Positions 43,385-52,220 of a stretch of 64,000 bases of DNA are shown piece after piece. Where the stretch lies: assembly GCF_900101105.1 (NCBI RefSeq), contig NZ_FNGA01000002.1, positions 500,479-564,478 of the forward strand, read 5' to 3'. This DNA is from Maridesulfovibrio ferrireducens (lineage in GTDB: Bacteria; Desulfobacterota; Desulfovibrionia; Desulfovibrionales; Desulfovibrionaceae). The notes beneath the pieces are model-generated. The model was not told where the DNA came from. It searched no databases and saw nothing but the letters and a program-made list of their open reading frames with translations. Positions within the stretch are counted from its first letter, which is position 1; every line of letters starts with the position of its first letter. The translations under genes were made by a program, and so were the position numbers.

Positions 43385-43423
43385 AAAAAATCCCGCTCCG
43401 GTTAAACCTGAGCGGGATTTTTT
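43385..43423. terminator. Bidirectional terminator after mltG
   Basis: A stem of AAATCCCGCTC and its complement, with an inner GGTT/AACC helix, is flanked by A's and six T's. It also serves the convergent REC-STAS gene. Confidence 0.88.
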
Positions 43424-43444
43424 ATGACTTATAGCTTAACGACC

Positions 43445-44158
43445 TTAAATATTAGCTCGAGCCTCTGCCTCAGTATCATACATCGAGGCCATAGAACTTA
43501 TACCCATTGAGTCAAACACTGCATGGAAATTATCCGACAGACCTGCAATATAAAGATTACAGCCACGCGAACGGACTTTTTCAACCCCTTTGATCAGGGA
43601 ATCCATTCCCCCACCGTTGATCGAGGTCTTTTCCTGAAAAATCATCAAAATATCTTTACGCCCACTACTAAGGGCCTCGTCAAAAACATCATGTATAGAT
43701 CCATCAGATTTTGAAGTAAGACTGCCTATCACATTGATCACAGCAATTTCATCTTCAAGATTTAACTGCACATCGTCACGCTTACCGCTTACAAATTTCC
43801 GCCTTTCAGCCGAAAGCTGCAAAGCTTTTTCAAGATCTTCGCGCTTTACAGGCTTGTTCAGAAAATCAGTTGCATCAAGATTCAACGCTTTGATAGCAAG
43901 TTCCATGTCGCCGTGACCTGTTATAACAATCACTTCAGCTTCCGGCGACATAGCCTTAATTCTACCCAGAACCTGTAGACCATCCACTCCGGGCATTTTG
44001 ATGTCGGTCATTACTAAATCCGGCTTCTCAGTATCAAAAAGCTCTATTCCTATTTCGCCGTTTTCAGCGGTCAGAACCTCATGACCATAAACGGAAAGCA
44101 ACATCTTAAACATGTTTAGAGTTGCTTTCTCGTCATCAATCACCAAAATTTTACTCAC
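43445..44158 (-). CDS. Receiver-STAS fusion protein
   Basis: The 237-residue protein has a receiver (about 1-120: DDE, phospho-acceptor Asp52 in VMTDIKMPGVDG, Lys in FLNKPVK) and a STAS-like domain (about 130-235: LEDEIAVINVIGSLTSK; FQEKTSINGGGMDSL). STAS domains bind anti-sigma factors or carriers, so it may be a phosphorylation-switched anti-anti-sigma factor. The start is GTG 44158 just after GGGGAGGGAG. It is the last gene of the PilZ-SBP-kinase operon, 36 bases after the kinase, the likely donor. Confidence 0.88.
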   Translation of the reverse strand: MSKILVIDDEKATLNMFKMLLSVYGHEVLTAENGEIGIELFDTEKPDLVMTDIKMPGVDGLQVLGRIKAMSPEAEVIVITGHGDMELAIKALNLDATDFLNKPVKREDLEKALQLSAERRKFVSGKRDDVQLNLEDEIAVINVIGSLTSKSDGSIHDVFDEALSSGRKDILMIFQEKTSINGGGMDSLIKGVEKVRSRGCNLYIAGLSDNFHAVFDSMGISSMASMYDTEAEARANI

Positions 44159-44194
44159 ACTCCCTCCCCTATTCAAAACCGAATTCACTACGAT

Positions 44195-46198
44195 CTACGC
44201 TTCTTCATTAGCAACCGGAAAAGAAATTATGAAAGTTGCGCCTTTCCCAGACACGCTTTCAATATCAACTTTCCCCCTGTAATCCCGTACTATGCCATAC
44301 GTGATGGCAAGCCCCAACCCCATCCCATATCCTACTTCTTTGGTACTAAAAAAAGGCTCAAAAATTTTATTACGAACTTCTTCGGTAATCCCTACCCCTG
44401 TGTCAGATACCCGGATACAGACCTGCGAGTTTTCCTCATAAGTGCTGATTTTAATGTATTCATCACTTTCACCCCCAAGAGTCTCTCTCTTCTCGGAAAT
44501 AGCATCACGGGCATTATTTACAAGATTAAAGAATACCTGCTGCAACCTATTATCCTGTGCAACGATAAGTGGCAAATTTTCGGCCAAATCCAATTGAAAT
44601 ACAATATTTTGCAATTCGAACTGACGGGTTACCAAAGTAAAAACGCTCCGCAAGGGCTCGTTTATGTTGATTTTATCCGTCTTAAAATCGGCCTTGCGCC
44701 CAAAAGCTCTCAGCGCATTGATGATCTCCGCAGCCCTGTCAACCTGTGCACTTACTTCTTTTGCAACTTCACTCAACTGCTCAGCCGGAACATCACGCCC
44801 CCGCTCAGCCATAAGAGCCAGGTATTCGCTACCCATCTTAATTGCATTGAGCGGCTGATTTACTTCATGCGCCACCCCTGCGGACATCTCACCGAGCGAC
44901 TTCATCTTCGCAGCCTGCACGAGCTGTGCATCCTTTTCAATAATTTCAGTGATATCAGTAATTGCCACAATCATCGAAGGGTTGCTTTTATACGAAATAG
45001 GACAAGCGTGCATATTTACATAAACAGGTCTTCCATCTTTTTTAAGATGAAGTATTTTGGGATAATAAATACATCCGGCCGGCCCTCCATACTCTTCGAA
45101 AGCCTTGATACATTCAAGGTTTGACTCCGGTCCAAGTCGTAAAAAGTCTTCGCCGATAAGTTCCTCTTTGGAATAACCATACAATTCAGAGACTCTAGGA
45201 TTGGTATCCAGAATCTTAAAATCAGAGCAGGAAATAACAAGAATAGGATCCGGTCCGCTATCAAACATAGATTTATACTTTTCTTCTGAGTCACGCAAAC
45301 GACGACGATACAGTTTAATTGACCAAACCATATTTTTAAAACTGTCAGCAAGCTGAACAACTTCGTCGCCTTTACGCTTTATATAAAAATGACAATTTCT
45401 GCACTGTTGTAAATTTCTATTATTATTAACACTCCTCTCACTTACAGACAATGCCTGATCAAAATGCCAGCAAGGAAAATCAGTATCATGATATACAGGA
45501 CACTGCGAAGCGTCCCAACCTCCGTCGCTGGACAGCATATCAAGTCCGATATCAAAATTACCCCGCGACAATTCATCCGAAACCCGTGTGAGTTTCGCAA
45601 CAGGACGAGTAATATACTTGGCAAGCCTATGACTGATTATAAAAATGATGACAACAACGCCGGAAATAAAACCTAAGAAAGTTATACGCAACGTCGACAC
45701 AAGTTTATCAATATGAACTTTGCTAAGGCCAACATGCACAGTTCCGATACGGTACAACCCTTCTCTGATGGGAACAGCTATATCGTAAGCCGAATTTTTC
45801 CCGAAATCGATTAAGCGGACCGACTTATGTTCGCTCGCAGACACAGTATTAACTTTGTCCAGATTTTCAGGAAAAGGAGTTGTAAAAGTATGACATAAAA
45901 CTTCTCCCTTTTTGCCCAGCACAAAAATATACGTGATGAGATGCTGCCGTTCTCCAAGAGTCGCTTCATCAAACACTAGACTAAGTAACTGCGGATATTT
46001 TTTATCCAGTATAAATCCGCCTCCCCGCTCAGCAATTGAGTGGGCAATGGCGACACCGCGCAATTCCAGCTCTGAAGTCAAAGAGGATACAAGAATACCT
46101 CTAGCCAGAAGAGCAATAACCGCACTGATCATAAGGATTACGCCTAGAGTGGAAAAGAAAATTTTGTTCTTGAGACTCAAATTAGAAAATCTTTTCAT
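44195..46198 (-). CDS. Sensor histidine kinase with periplasmic sensor, HAMP, Cys motif and PAS
   Basis: The 667-residue kinase has membrane segments at about 13-34 and 172-190, a ~135-residue periplasmic sensor, HAMP, a cysteine motif C233-x9-C243-W ... C266-x2-C269, a PAS domain (about 305-420), HisKA with His444 in GVAHEVNQP and a full ATPase domain (NLVNNARDAI, DTGVGI, GMGLGL). The Cys pattern (CPxY, CW, CxNCxxY) resembles metal or Fe-S binding modules seen in some deltaproteobacterial receptors. The start at 46198 overlaps the upstream SBP stop (ATGA), with GGAG 9 bases before; a longer frame to 46228 is rejected. Confidence 0.93.
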   Translation of the reverse strand: MKRFSNLSLKNKIFFSTLGVILMISAVIALLARGILVSSLTSELELRGVAIAHSIAERGGGFILDKKYPQLLSLVFDEATLGERQHLITYIFVLGKKGEVLCHTFTTPFPENLDKVNTVSASEHKSVRLIDFGKNSAYDIAVPIREGLYRIGTVHVGLSKVHIDKLVSTLRITFLGFISGVVVIIFIISHRLAKYITRPVAKLTRVSDELSRGNFDIGLDMLSSDGGWDASQCPVYHDTDFPCWHFDQALSVSERSVNNNRNLQQCRNCHFYIKRKGDEVVQLADSFKNMVWSIKLYRRRLRDSEEKYKSMFDSGPDPILVISCSDFKILDTNPRVSELYGYSKEELIGEDFLRLGPESNLECIKAFEEYGGPAGCIYYPKILHLKKDGRPVYVNMHACPISYKSNPSMIVAITDITEIIEKDAQLVQAAKMKSLGEMSAGVAHEVNQPLNAIKMGSEYLALMAERGRDVPAEQLSEVAKEVSAQVDRAAEIINALRAFGRKADFKTDKININEPLRSVFTLVTRQFELQNIVFQLDLAENLPLIVAQDNRLQQVFFNLVNNARDAISEKRETLGGESDEYIKISTYEENSQVCIRVSDTGVGITEEVRNKIFEPFFSTKEVGYGMGLGLAITYGIVRDYRGKVDIESVSGKGATFIISFPVANEEA

Positions 46199-47400
46199 CG
46201 TAAAGTACTCCGTCGGAGCGAATCCCAATTATCCATAACTTCAAATCGCCCATCACTGAAGCGGGTAAAATAAATCTTATCCATCCCTTGATGATCTTTA
46301 CCGTCAAATGAAATTGTAATTCCCGGAGCAATCTCAAACTTGTTCATAGATTCAATAGCCTGAATAAATTTATCCCTTGTCAACTCTGGCCCGGCACGCC
46401 GCAATCCTTCAACAAGAACCCGGGCATTAAAAAACCCCTCAAGACCAACCAGATTGGGAGTATCATCAGGATAAGAAAGCTTCAGAGCAGTAATATACTC
46501 TGCGGCTTCAGAATGAGTAAGATCATCGGGCAGGGTAAAGGGAGGCACAACCTGAGACATGATCACTGCGTCATCATCATTTTTGCACAAATTACGCGCA
46601 AACTCTCTAGCTCCGATAAACGATACTGTATAATAAACAGGATGAACTCCATTAGCCCCGAGCTCGTTAATAAATTTTATACATGGAGTAGTCGTCCCGA
46701 TTAAAAATACAGCCTGCGCTCCAGAATCCTTAATACGTGCAACGCCCTCCGCTACATCCAGAGAACCTCTTGTGTACGATCCACGGGCTATCGGCTCAAG
46801 ACCTAAATCTTTCAAAGCTAATTCTGTTCCGGTAAGACCGTCAAACCCAAAAGCATCATACTGATAAAAAACAGCAATTTTAGTCAGCCCCAAATCCTGT
46901 ACCATATGGCGGACAGCTTGCTGCGTCTCCTGATAATACGAGGGACGAACATTAATAATATAACGATTAAAAGGATTTCTCAGAGCATTTGCCCCGGTAA
47001 ACATCCCCAGTAAAGGTATACGCGCGGCAGCCACCAATGGCAGAACCTTAACCGTTGTAGGTGTTCCGACATAACCGAACAGCGCGAAAACTTTATCTTC
47101 AATAATCAATCGCTGAGTATTTATTAGGCACTTGGGAGGATCATAAGAATCGTCATATGAAACAAGCTTAAGCTGCCGGCCATGAACTCCTCCTTCCGAA
47201 TTTACATTATTTATATAAGCAAGCGCCCCATGAAGAGTTTGTGTACCGAGATAACTCGCATGTCCTTCAAGTGCCAGAGAGGATCCCAACACTACTTTAT
47301 CAGGAAAAACTCCGGGATTTTCGTCCTCATGCACTGTAACAGGAACACCCCTGTCGCAGGCAGCGAGTAAAAAAAGAAGCAATAACAAACACCGTTTCAT
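46195..47400 (-). CDS. Branched-chain-type solute-binding lipoprotein paired with the kinase
   Basis: The 401-residue protein has a lipoprotein signal (LLLLLFLLAAC) and a type I periplasmic-binding fold: LEGHASYLGTQ, VSYDDSYDPPKC, FGYVGTPTTV, FYQYDAFGFDG. These are typical of the LivK-like family. No permease or ATPase is near; the gene overlaps the kinase gene by 4 bases, so the protein probably presents a ligand to that kinase and not to a transporter. A paralogue (50961-52220) sits in the same relation to a second kinase. Ligand unknown. Confidence 0.9.
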   Translation of the reverse strand: MKRCLLLLLFLLAACDRGVPVTVHEDENPGVFPDKVVLGSSLALEGHASYLGTQTLHGALAYINNVNSEGGVHGRQLKLVSYDDSYDPPKCLINTQRLIIEDKVFALFGYVGTPTTVKVLPLVAAARIPLLGMFTGANALRNPFNRYIINVRPSYYQETQQAVRHMVQDLGLTKIAVFYQYDAFGFDGLTGTELALKDLGLEPIARGSYTRGSLDVAEGVARIKDSGAQAVFLIGTTTPCIKFINELGANGVHPVYYTVSFIGAREFARNLCKNDDDAVIMSQVVPPFTLPDDLTHSEAAEYITALKLSYPDDTPNLVGLEGFFNARVLVEGLRRAGPELTRDKFIQAIESMNKFEIAPGITISFDGKDHQGMDKIYFTRFSDGRFEVMDNWDSLRRSTLR

Positions 47401-47405
47401 AACTA

Positions 47406-48473
47406 TTATTCCTTTTCAGGTTGAGCAAGATTCATTGCCATAACGGCTTGTCCTCTAAATAAGGTGCTCCGCTTACGAGGAGGTATTTTAAGGCTGCGCA
47501 GAAATTGAAAACTAAGACGGATCATCCCTTCGCTGGCTGATTTTGCAGCGCGCACTTCACAGTAGAGGATATGTGGATCAAAGGTTTTACGTTTAGGCTG
47601 ATAAATAAGCATACACAATAAAACGTTATCATTACGGGACAACATATTACCGCCATCGCGCACAGCACCTAAAAGAGCAATCCCGCCCTTTGAAATATCG
47701 AGAATCTGCGGGACCTTTAGCTCAGCATCAACATCCATTCTATTGTCGATAATAATTTCCGGCTCCATATTATCTAAAACAAAATCAACATCAAAATCAT
47801 CACCGTCAAGACGCCATATCTTAACCTTTATATAACGCTGGTCCGCAACCTTTCTTCTGGAAAACGCCCGGCGCTTGATAAACCCGAACGCAGATGTGCG
47901 GGTAACAACGGCTTCACCACTTTCTGAAACAGTTTTAACAGAACCGACAAACGCATTAACTTTTTTACCGTTCCTTTGTAACTCAGCAAAAATACATTTC
48001 ACTTTAGCACCGGGAGCCAACAAAGATTCAGTCACAACATCTTTAACCTTTACGGCAATGTCCCTACCCTGAATTCCGGTAACATTTACTACTGCCGCAA
48101 GAGTTCTCTGCCCTAATCGCTCAGCAGAGATATCAAATGGCTGTTTTGTCATCACCAGCCAATCCAAAACATCTTTATCAGTAGAAATCTTCCAAGGACC
48201 TTTGACAGCAGGGCTTTTACCTTCTTCAGTGACAGCTTCTCCGCCTTTTTTTGACCTTAAAATTGCAACACGAAGTGGAGGAAAAGATTTAAACCATGCC
48301 TGAAGAAATGAAACCGGCTTATATTTTCTCCAAAGCAAAATGATTATCGAGATTGCAACTCCTAGCGCAATAAACCACAAAAACATCTTTACGAGTGGGG
48401 GGAGTGTAGGAAACACAAAAAAAGAGTTTTTAACAGAACCAAGGAATCTGGAATCAACTTTAGATTGTATCAT
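47406..48473 (-). CDS. Membrane-anchored PilZ-like protein
   Basis: The 355-residue protein has one membrane segment at about 30-48 and a cytoplasmic part. A PilZ-like C-terminal region (about 205-330) shows an arginine-rich motif (RRAFSRRK) and DISKGGIALL, similar to the RxxxR and DxSxxG motifs that bind cyclic-di-GMP. The residues between are not recognised. It heads the SBP-kinase-REC/STAS operon (5 bases before the SBP gene) and faces a divergent unit with an HD-GYP phosphodiesterase, which strengthens a c-di-GMP link. Confidence 0.75.
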   Translation of the reverse strand: MIQSKVDSRFLGSVKNSFFVFPTLPPLVKMFLWFIALGVAISIIILLWRKYKPVSFLQAWFKSFPPLRVAILRSKKGGEAVTEEGKSPAVKGPWKISTDKDVLDWLVMTKQPFDISAERLGQRTLAAVVNVTGIQGRDIAVKVKDVVTESLLAPGAKVKCIFAELQRNGKKVNAFVGSVKTVSESGEAVVTRTSAFGFIKRRAFSRRKVADQRYIKVKIWRLDGDDFDVDFVLDNMEPEIIIDNRMDVDAELKVPQILDISKGGIALLGAVRDGGNMLSRNDNVLLCMLIYQPKRKTFDPHILYCEVRAAKSASEGMIRLSFQFLRSLKIPPRKRSTLFRGQAVMAMNLAQPEKE

Positions 48474-48706
48474 AATATATTCTCAGTTCAGTAATTATTG
48501 TAAGAGATCAAACAATGATTGATTAATCAAAAAAATTTACTATAGCATTGCCCATAAAAAGTTTCTCTATTTAAACATAACTACATATAATTATTACATC
48601 AGACACATAAATGTCCAATAAATTAGTCTTAAATAAAACTACCTCTTGCAGAGGATGATTACAATATGTAAATGTAAGCTCGATTTGGCAACAAAAAGGA
48701 GAACTC

Positions 48707-49093
48707 ATGACCGGAAAAATTCTAGTTGTGGACGATGAAGTTCACATCAGAATGCTTCTAGAGCAAACTTTAGAAGAACTGGAAGATGATTACGATGTCG
48801 AGCTTCTAACCGCTGAAAACGGTGAAGAAGGTCTGGATCTTATACGTGCTGAGCGTCCCGATCTGGTTTTTCTAGACATAATGATGCCATACATGAACGG
48901 TTACGAAGTATGTCAGGAAGTTCGCGAAGATCCTGAATTGTCCTCAGTTAAAATAATACTTTTAACGGCAAAAGGGCAGGAAGTAGACAGGAAGCATGGG
49001 CTGGAACTTGGAGCTGAAAGATACATGACTAAGCCATTCGACCCTGATGAAATTCTTGAAGTTGCAAAAACAATTCTACAACTTGATCAATGA
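48707..49093 (+). CDS. Single-domain response regulator
   Basis: The 128-residue receiver has DDE at 9-11, phospho-acceptor Asp57 in VFLDIMMPYMNG, a switch Thr in LLTAKG and Lys in YMTKPFD. AAGGAG precedes the ATG. Its stop overlaps the HD-GYP gene start by 4 bases, so it may control that phosphodiesterase by contact. It is divergent from the PilZ-like gene. Confidence 0.92.
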   Translation: MTGKILVVDDEVHIRMLLEQTLEELEDDYDVELLTAENGEEGLDLIRAERPDLVFLDIMMPYMNGYEVCQEVREDPELSSVKIILLTAKGQEVDRKHGLELGAERYMTKPFDPDEILEVAKTILQLDQ

Positions 49094-50868
49094 TCTCTTC
49101 CATGAACAATCACATTAAACCGGAAACACGGTTAAAGAAATTTCTTAAGCCAAAAAAGTTGAAAGCTTTTTTTAAAAAAGCACAACCTTTACTGCCTGAG
49201 AACTCTTTACTATGTATTTACATTGGCAGTACTCCGGTTTTTTGTACTGACCCTTCGCTGTATCCGTTTGATAAAACAATCTTCACTCCTATAGCTAACG
49301 CCACAGATGAAGACCTCAGCATTGGAGTTTCTCTCCAGAATTTAGAAGAATTATCTGAAAAAGAACGGAACCAGATCAAAGCAGTTCTCGAATTCATGTC
49401 ATATTCCATGGCCGCTCATATTGAATCCGAGAAGGCAAGACGCCTTCTGGGAGAAGAAACTCTCGCTAAATATAGAGAACTGGCCCTACTGCACCGGTCT
49501 ATTGTTGAGCTTAACAATTCTCTTAGACTGAAAGATGTTATCAGCGCTCTGATTCAAGAATGCAGAACCTCTGCCCTTCCTGCTGAAATGGGCGCAGTAT
49601 ACCTGCCCGAAGAAGATGGCTTTACCATTTTTGACAGTTTCGGAGCGGTCGATGCAGGAACTTTTGAAAAGCTGGTAGAATGCCCTCTTTTTAAAGATAT
49701 CATCGCAAGTCTGCGCGGTGAAATTTTAAATGATGTCAAACTGGACTGCCGCTGCGGAAGTAAACTGTGTGATAACATCAGATCTTTACTTATAATGCCC
49801 ATCCCTTCTCCTAATTTATGTGAAGGGGTTCTTATCCTGACATCTCAATGTGTCAATGCTTTCAGCGCCGCCCACCTGAAACATGTTGCCACTCTGGCAT
49901 CTGTAGCAGGCATATCAATAAGCAACGCTTATAACTTTGAATCTATCAGAGTCCTCATGGACGCGCTCCTTAAAGCTCTTGCCGAAGCGATTGATGCCCG
50001 GGACCCGTTCACAGCCGGACATTCTGACAGAGTAGCTCATCTCGCTGTTGCTTTTGCACGTCTCATCTCGCTAGAGGATGATAAATTTCATGAACTCTGT
50101 TTCACTGACGAGCACCTGCGCGAAATTTTCTATTCCGGCATTCTTCATGACATAGGTAAAATCGGTATCAAGGAGGAAGTGCTTACTAAAAAGACTCGCC
50201 TTCCCAAATCAATGCTTGATGTCATAGGCATGCGCATGAAGCTTTTCGGCATTCACTACCAAAAGGAATGGGAGCCTGATTACAAGAGGCTCAAACAAAT
50301 AAATCTATCTCTTTGTCCGCATCAGGAAGATCTGGATTTCATCCACACTATCAGTGAAGTAAAATTCAAGATTAACGGTTCATCTATTCATTTGCTACAC
50401 CCTGAAGAGCGGAAATGTCTGCTTGTACGCAAAGGCAATCTGACTTCTGAAGAAAGACAGGAAATTGAACGTCACCCTGCAGAGAGTCAGCGGATTCTTG
50501 AACATATTCCTTTTCATGATGATCTCTCACAGCTCCTGACTATTATCGGCCAGCACCATGAACGACTCGATGGTTCCGGATACCCTGAAGGGATCAAGGG
50601 TGATGATATACTTATTCAAAGTCAAATTTTAGCCATAGTCGATATCTATGATGCGATCACGCAGGAACGTCATTACAAACCTGCAACTCCGCAAGCCCGC
50701 GCATTAAAGATTCTTGCCGAAGAAGCCGAAGAAGGAAAACTGAATAAATCTCTGGTCACCTTTTTTATTGATAACATTCTTCAAATCGAAAAAGGCGCTG
50801 ACTCAATCAATCTGGATCGCCCGGTATCACCTAGATTCTGCAAAATACCTAGAAACAACTTAAACTGA
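49090..50868 (+). CDS. GAF / HD-GYP cyclic-di-GMP phosphodiesterase
   Basis: The 592-residue protein has a GAF-like domain (about 130-280) and an HD-GYP domain (about 295-570). HD-GYP motifs are complete: His311 in AGHSDRVA, HD 353-354 in HDIGKIG, His462 in ERHPAESQ, HH 489-490 and GYP 496-498. About 80 extra residues (370-450) separate HDIGK from the next motif, longer than normal, with several Cys/His. It should hydrolyse cyclic-di-GMP to GMP. A receiver gene overlaps its start and the second SBP gene follows. Confidence 0.93.
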   Translation: MISSMNNHIKPETRLKKFLKPKKLKAFFKKAQPLLPENSLLCIYIGSTPVFCTDPSLYPFDKTIFTPIANATDEDLSIGVSLQNLEELSEKERNQIKAVLEFMSYSMAAHIESEKARRLLGEETLAKYRELALLHRSIVELNNSLRLKDVISALIQECRTSALPAEMGAVYLPEEDGFTIFDSFGAVDAGTFEKLVECPLFKDIIASLRGEILNDVKLDCRCGSKLCDNIRSLLIMPIPSPNLCEGVLILTSQCVNAFSAAHLKHVATLASVAGISISNAYNFESIRVLMDALLKALAEAIDARDPFTAGHSDRVAHLAVAFARLISLEDDKFHELCFTDEHLREIFYSGILHDIGKIGIKEEVLTKKTRLPKSMLDVIGMRMKLFGIHYQKEWEPDYKRLKQINLSLCPHQEDLDFIHTISEVKFKINGSSIHLLHPEERKCLLVRKGNLTSEERQEIERHPAESQRILEHIPFHDDLSQLLTIIGQHHERLDGSGYPEGIKGDDILIQSQILAIVDIYDAITQERHYKPATPQARALKILAEEAEEGKLNKSLVTFFIDNILQIEKGADSINLDRPVSPRFCKIPRNNLN

Positions 50869-50960
50869 TCTGACGGAGACGAAAATATCTGCGCGTAGCA
50901 AAACTTCGCAACAGGTAATGAATATCGTCAGAAAGCGACTAAACTTATAAGGTCCCCGTT

Positions 50961-52220
50961 ATGAACAGGCTTTACATCAAAACCATCTTTTTTGCTGCTG
51001 CACTCTTTATGCTGTTTTCACCTGCCGCGATCTATGCAGAGGAAGTCGACAACGATACAAAACCTATTCTTCTCGGCATGTCTGCCGCCTTTACCGGACC
51101 AAGCAAAGGACTCGGGATTGAACTATACAGAGGCTCGCAAGCTTATTTCGATCAGGTAAATGCAAAGGGCGGAATCCGTGGCCACAAAATTATTATCAAA
51201 TATTACGACGACGGATATGACCCGCTGCCAGCTATTCGGAATACCATTAAATTAATTGAAAAAGATAATGTTCTCTGTTTGTTCAACTATGTTGGAACCC
51301 CGACAGTAACAAGAATTCTTCCTGTCGTTAAACATTTCAATGCCGATAAACCTGTTTACCTTTTCTTCCCCTTCACCGGCGCTCAGCCGCAAAGAGAATT
51401 TCCATACGAAGAGTATGTTTTCAACCTGCGCGCATCATACAGACAGGAAACATGGGGCCTCGTGCACAATTTGTTCATGATCGGCCGCAACAGAATTGCT
51501 GTTTTATATCAGGCAGACGCCTATGGCAGAAGCGGATGGGACGGAGTTAGAAAAGCACTTACAGAAAAAGATCTTAATATTGTAGCAGAAGCTACTTATA
51601 AAAGAGGAGCTGGCTTCGAAAGTTCCATGAAAAGACAAGTAGAAATACTTGCAGAAACAAAACCGGACGCAATCATTTCAATCGGAGCATATGAAGCAAG
51701 TGCGGCTTTTATCAGAGATGCAAGAGATGCAGGACTCGATGTCCCGATATGCAATCTATCTTTTGTCGGTAGCGATAACATGCTGCACCTCCTTAAGAAT
51801 CTAGAAAAAACCAGCAATAAAAAATACACTGACAACCTGATAAACTCCCAAACCGTTCCAAGCTATGAAGATACTTCCCTTCCAGCTGTACGCGACTACC
51901 GAAAAGTAATGACCGAGTCCCCTCCCGCTCCGCCCGAAGGGTTCGGAAAAGATTACGATCCACTGAAGTTCAGTTTTATCAGCTTTGAAGGATATCTCAC
52001 GGCTAAAGTAATGACGAAAATCCTCGATAAAATGATGCTTAGACAAAACTATGGCAGCCTTTATGCCGCGACTTTATCCATAAGAGATCTTGATATCGGA
52101 CTCAATACCCCCGTCAGTTTCGGCCGGGGTAAACATCAAGGTCTTGACGAAATATACTACACCACTGTTTCCAGCGGTAAATTTGTACCTGTGAGAAACT
52201 GGGCGAGGTGGAGCAAATGA
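50961..52220 (+). CDS. Branched-chain-type solute-binding protein, second copy
   Basis: The 419-residue protein has a signal peptide (about 1-25) without a lipobox and a LivK-like fold. It shares YDDxYDP, YVGTPT, FTGA, RxSYxQET and YQxDAxGxxG with the binding protein at 46195-47400, so the two are paralogues. The next gene, a hybrid kinase, overlaps it by 4 bases. Again no permease is near. A role as a ligand-presenting partner of that kinase is the best inference. Confidence 0.9.
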   Translation: MNRLYIKTIFFAAALFMLFSPAAIYAEEVDNDTKPILLGMSAAFTGPSKGLGIELYRGSQAYFDQVNAKGGIRGHKIIIKYYDDGYDPLPAIRNTIKLIEKDNVLCLFNYVGTPTVTRILPVVKHFNADKPVYLFFPFTGAQPQREFPYEEYVFNLRASYRQETWGLVHNLFMIGRNRIAVLYQADAYGRSGWDGVRKALTEKDLNIVAEATYKRGAGFESSMKRQVEILAETKPDAIISIGAYEASAAFIRDARDAGLDVPICNLSFVGSDNMLHLLKNLEKTSNKKYTDNLINSQTVPSYEDTSLPAVRDYRKVMTESPPAPPEGFGKDYDPLKFSFISFEGYLTAKVMTKILDKMMLRQNYGSLYAATLSIRDLDIGLNTPVSFGRGKHQGLDEIYYTTVSSGKFVPVRNWARWSK

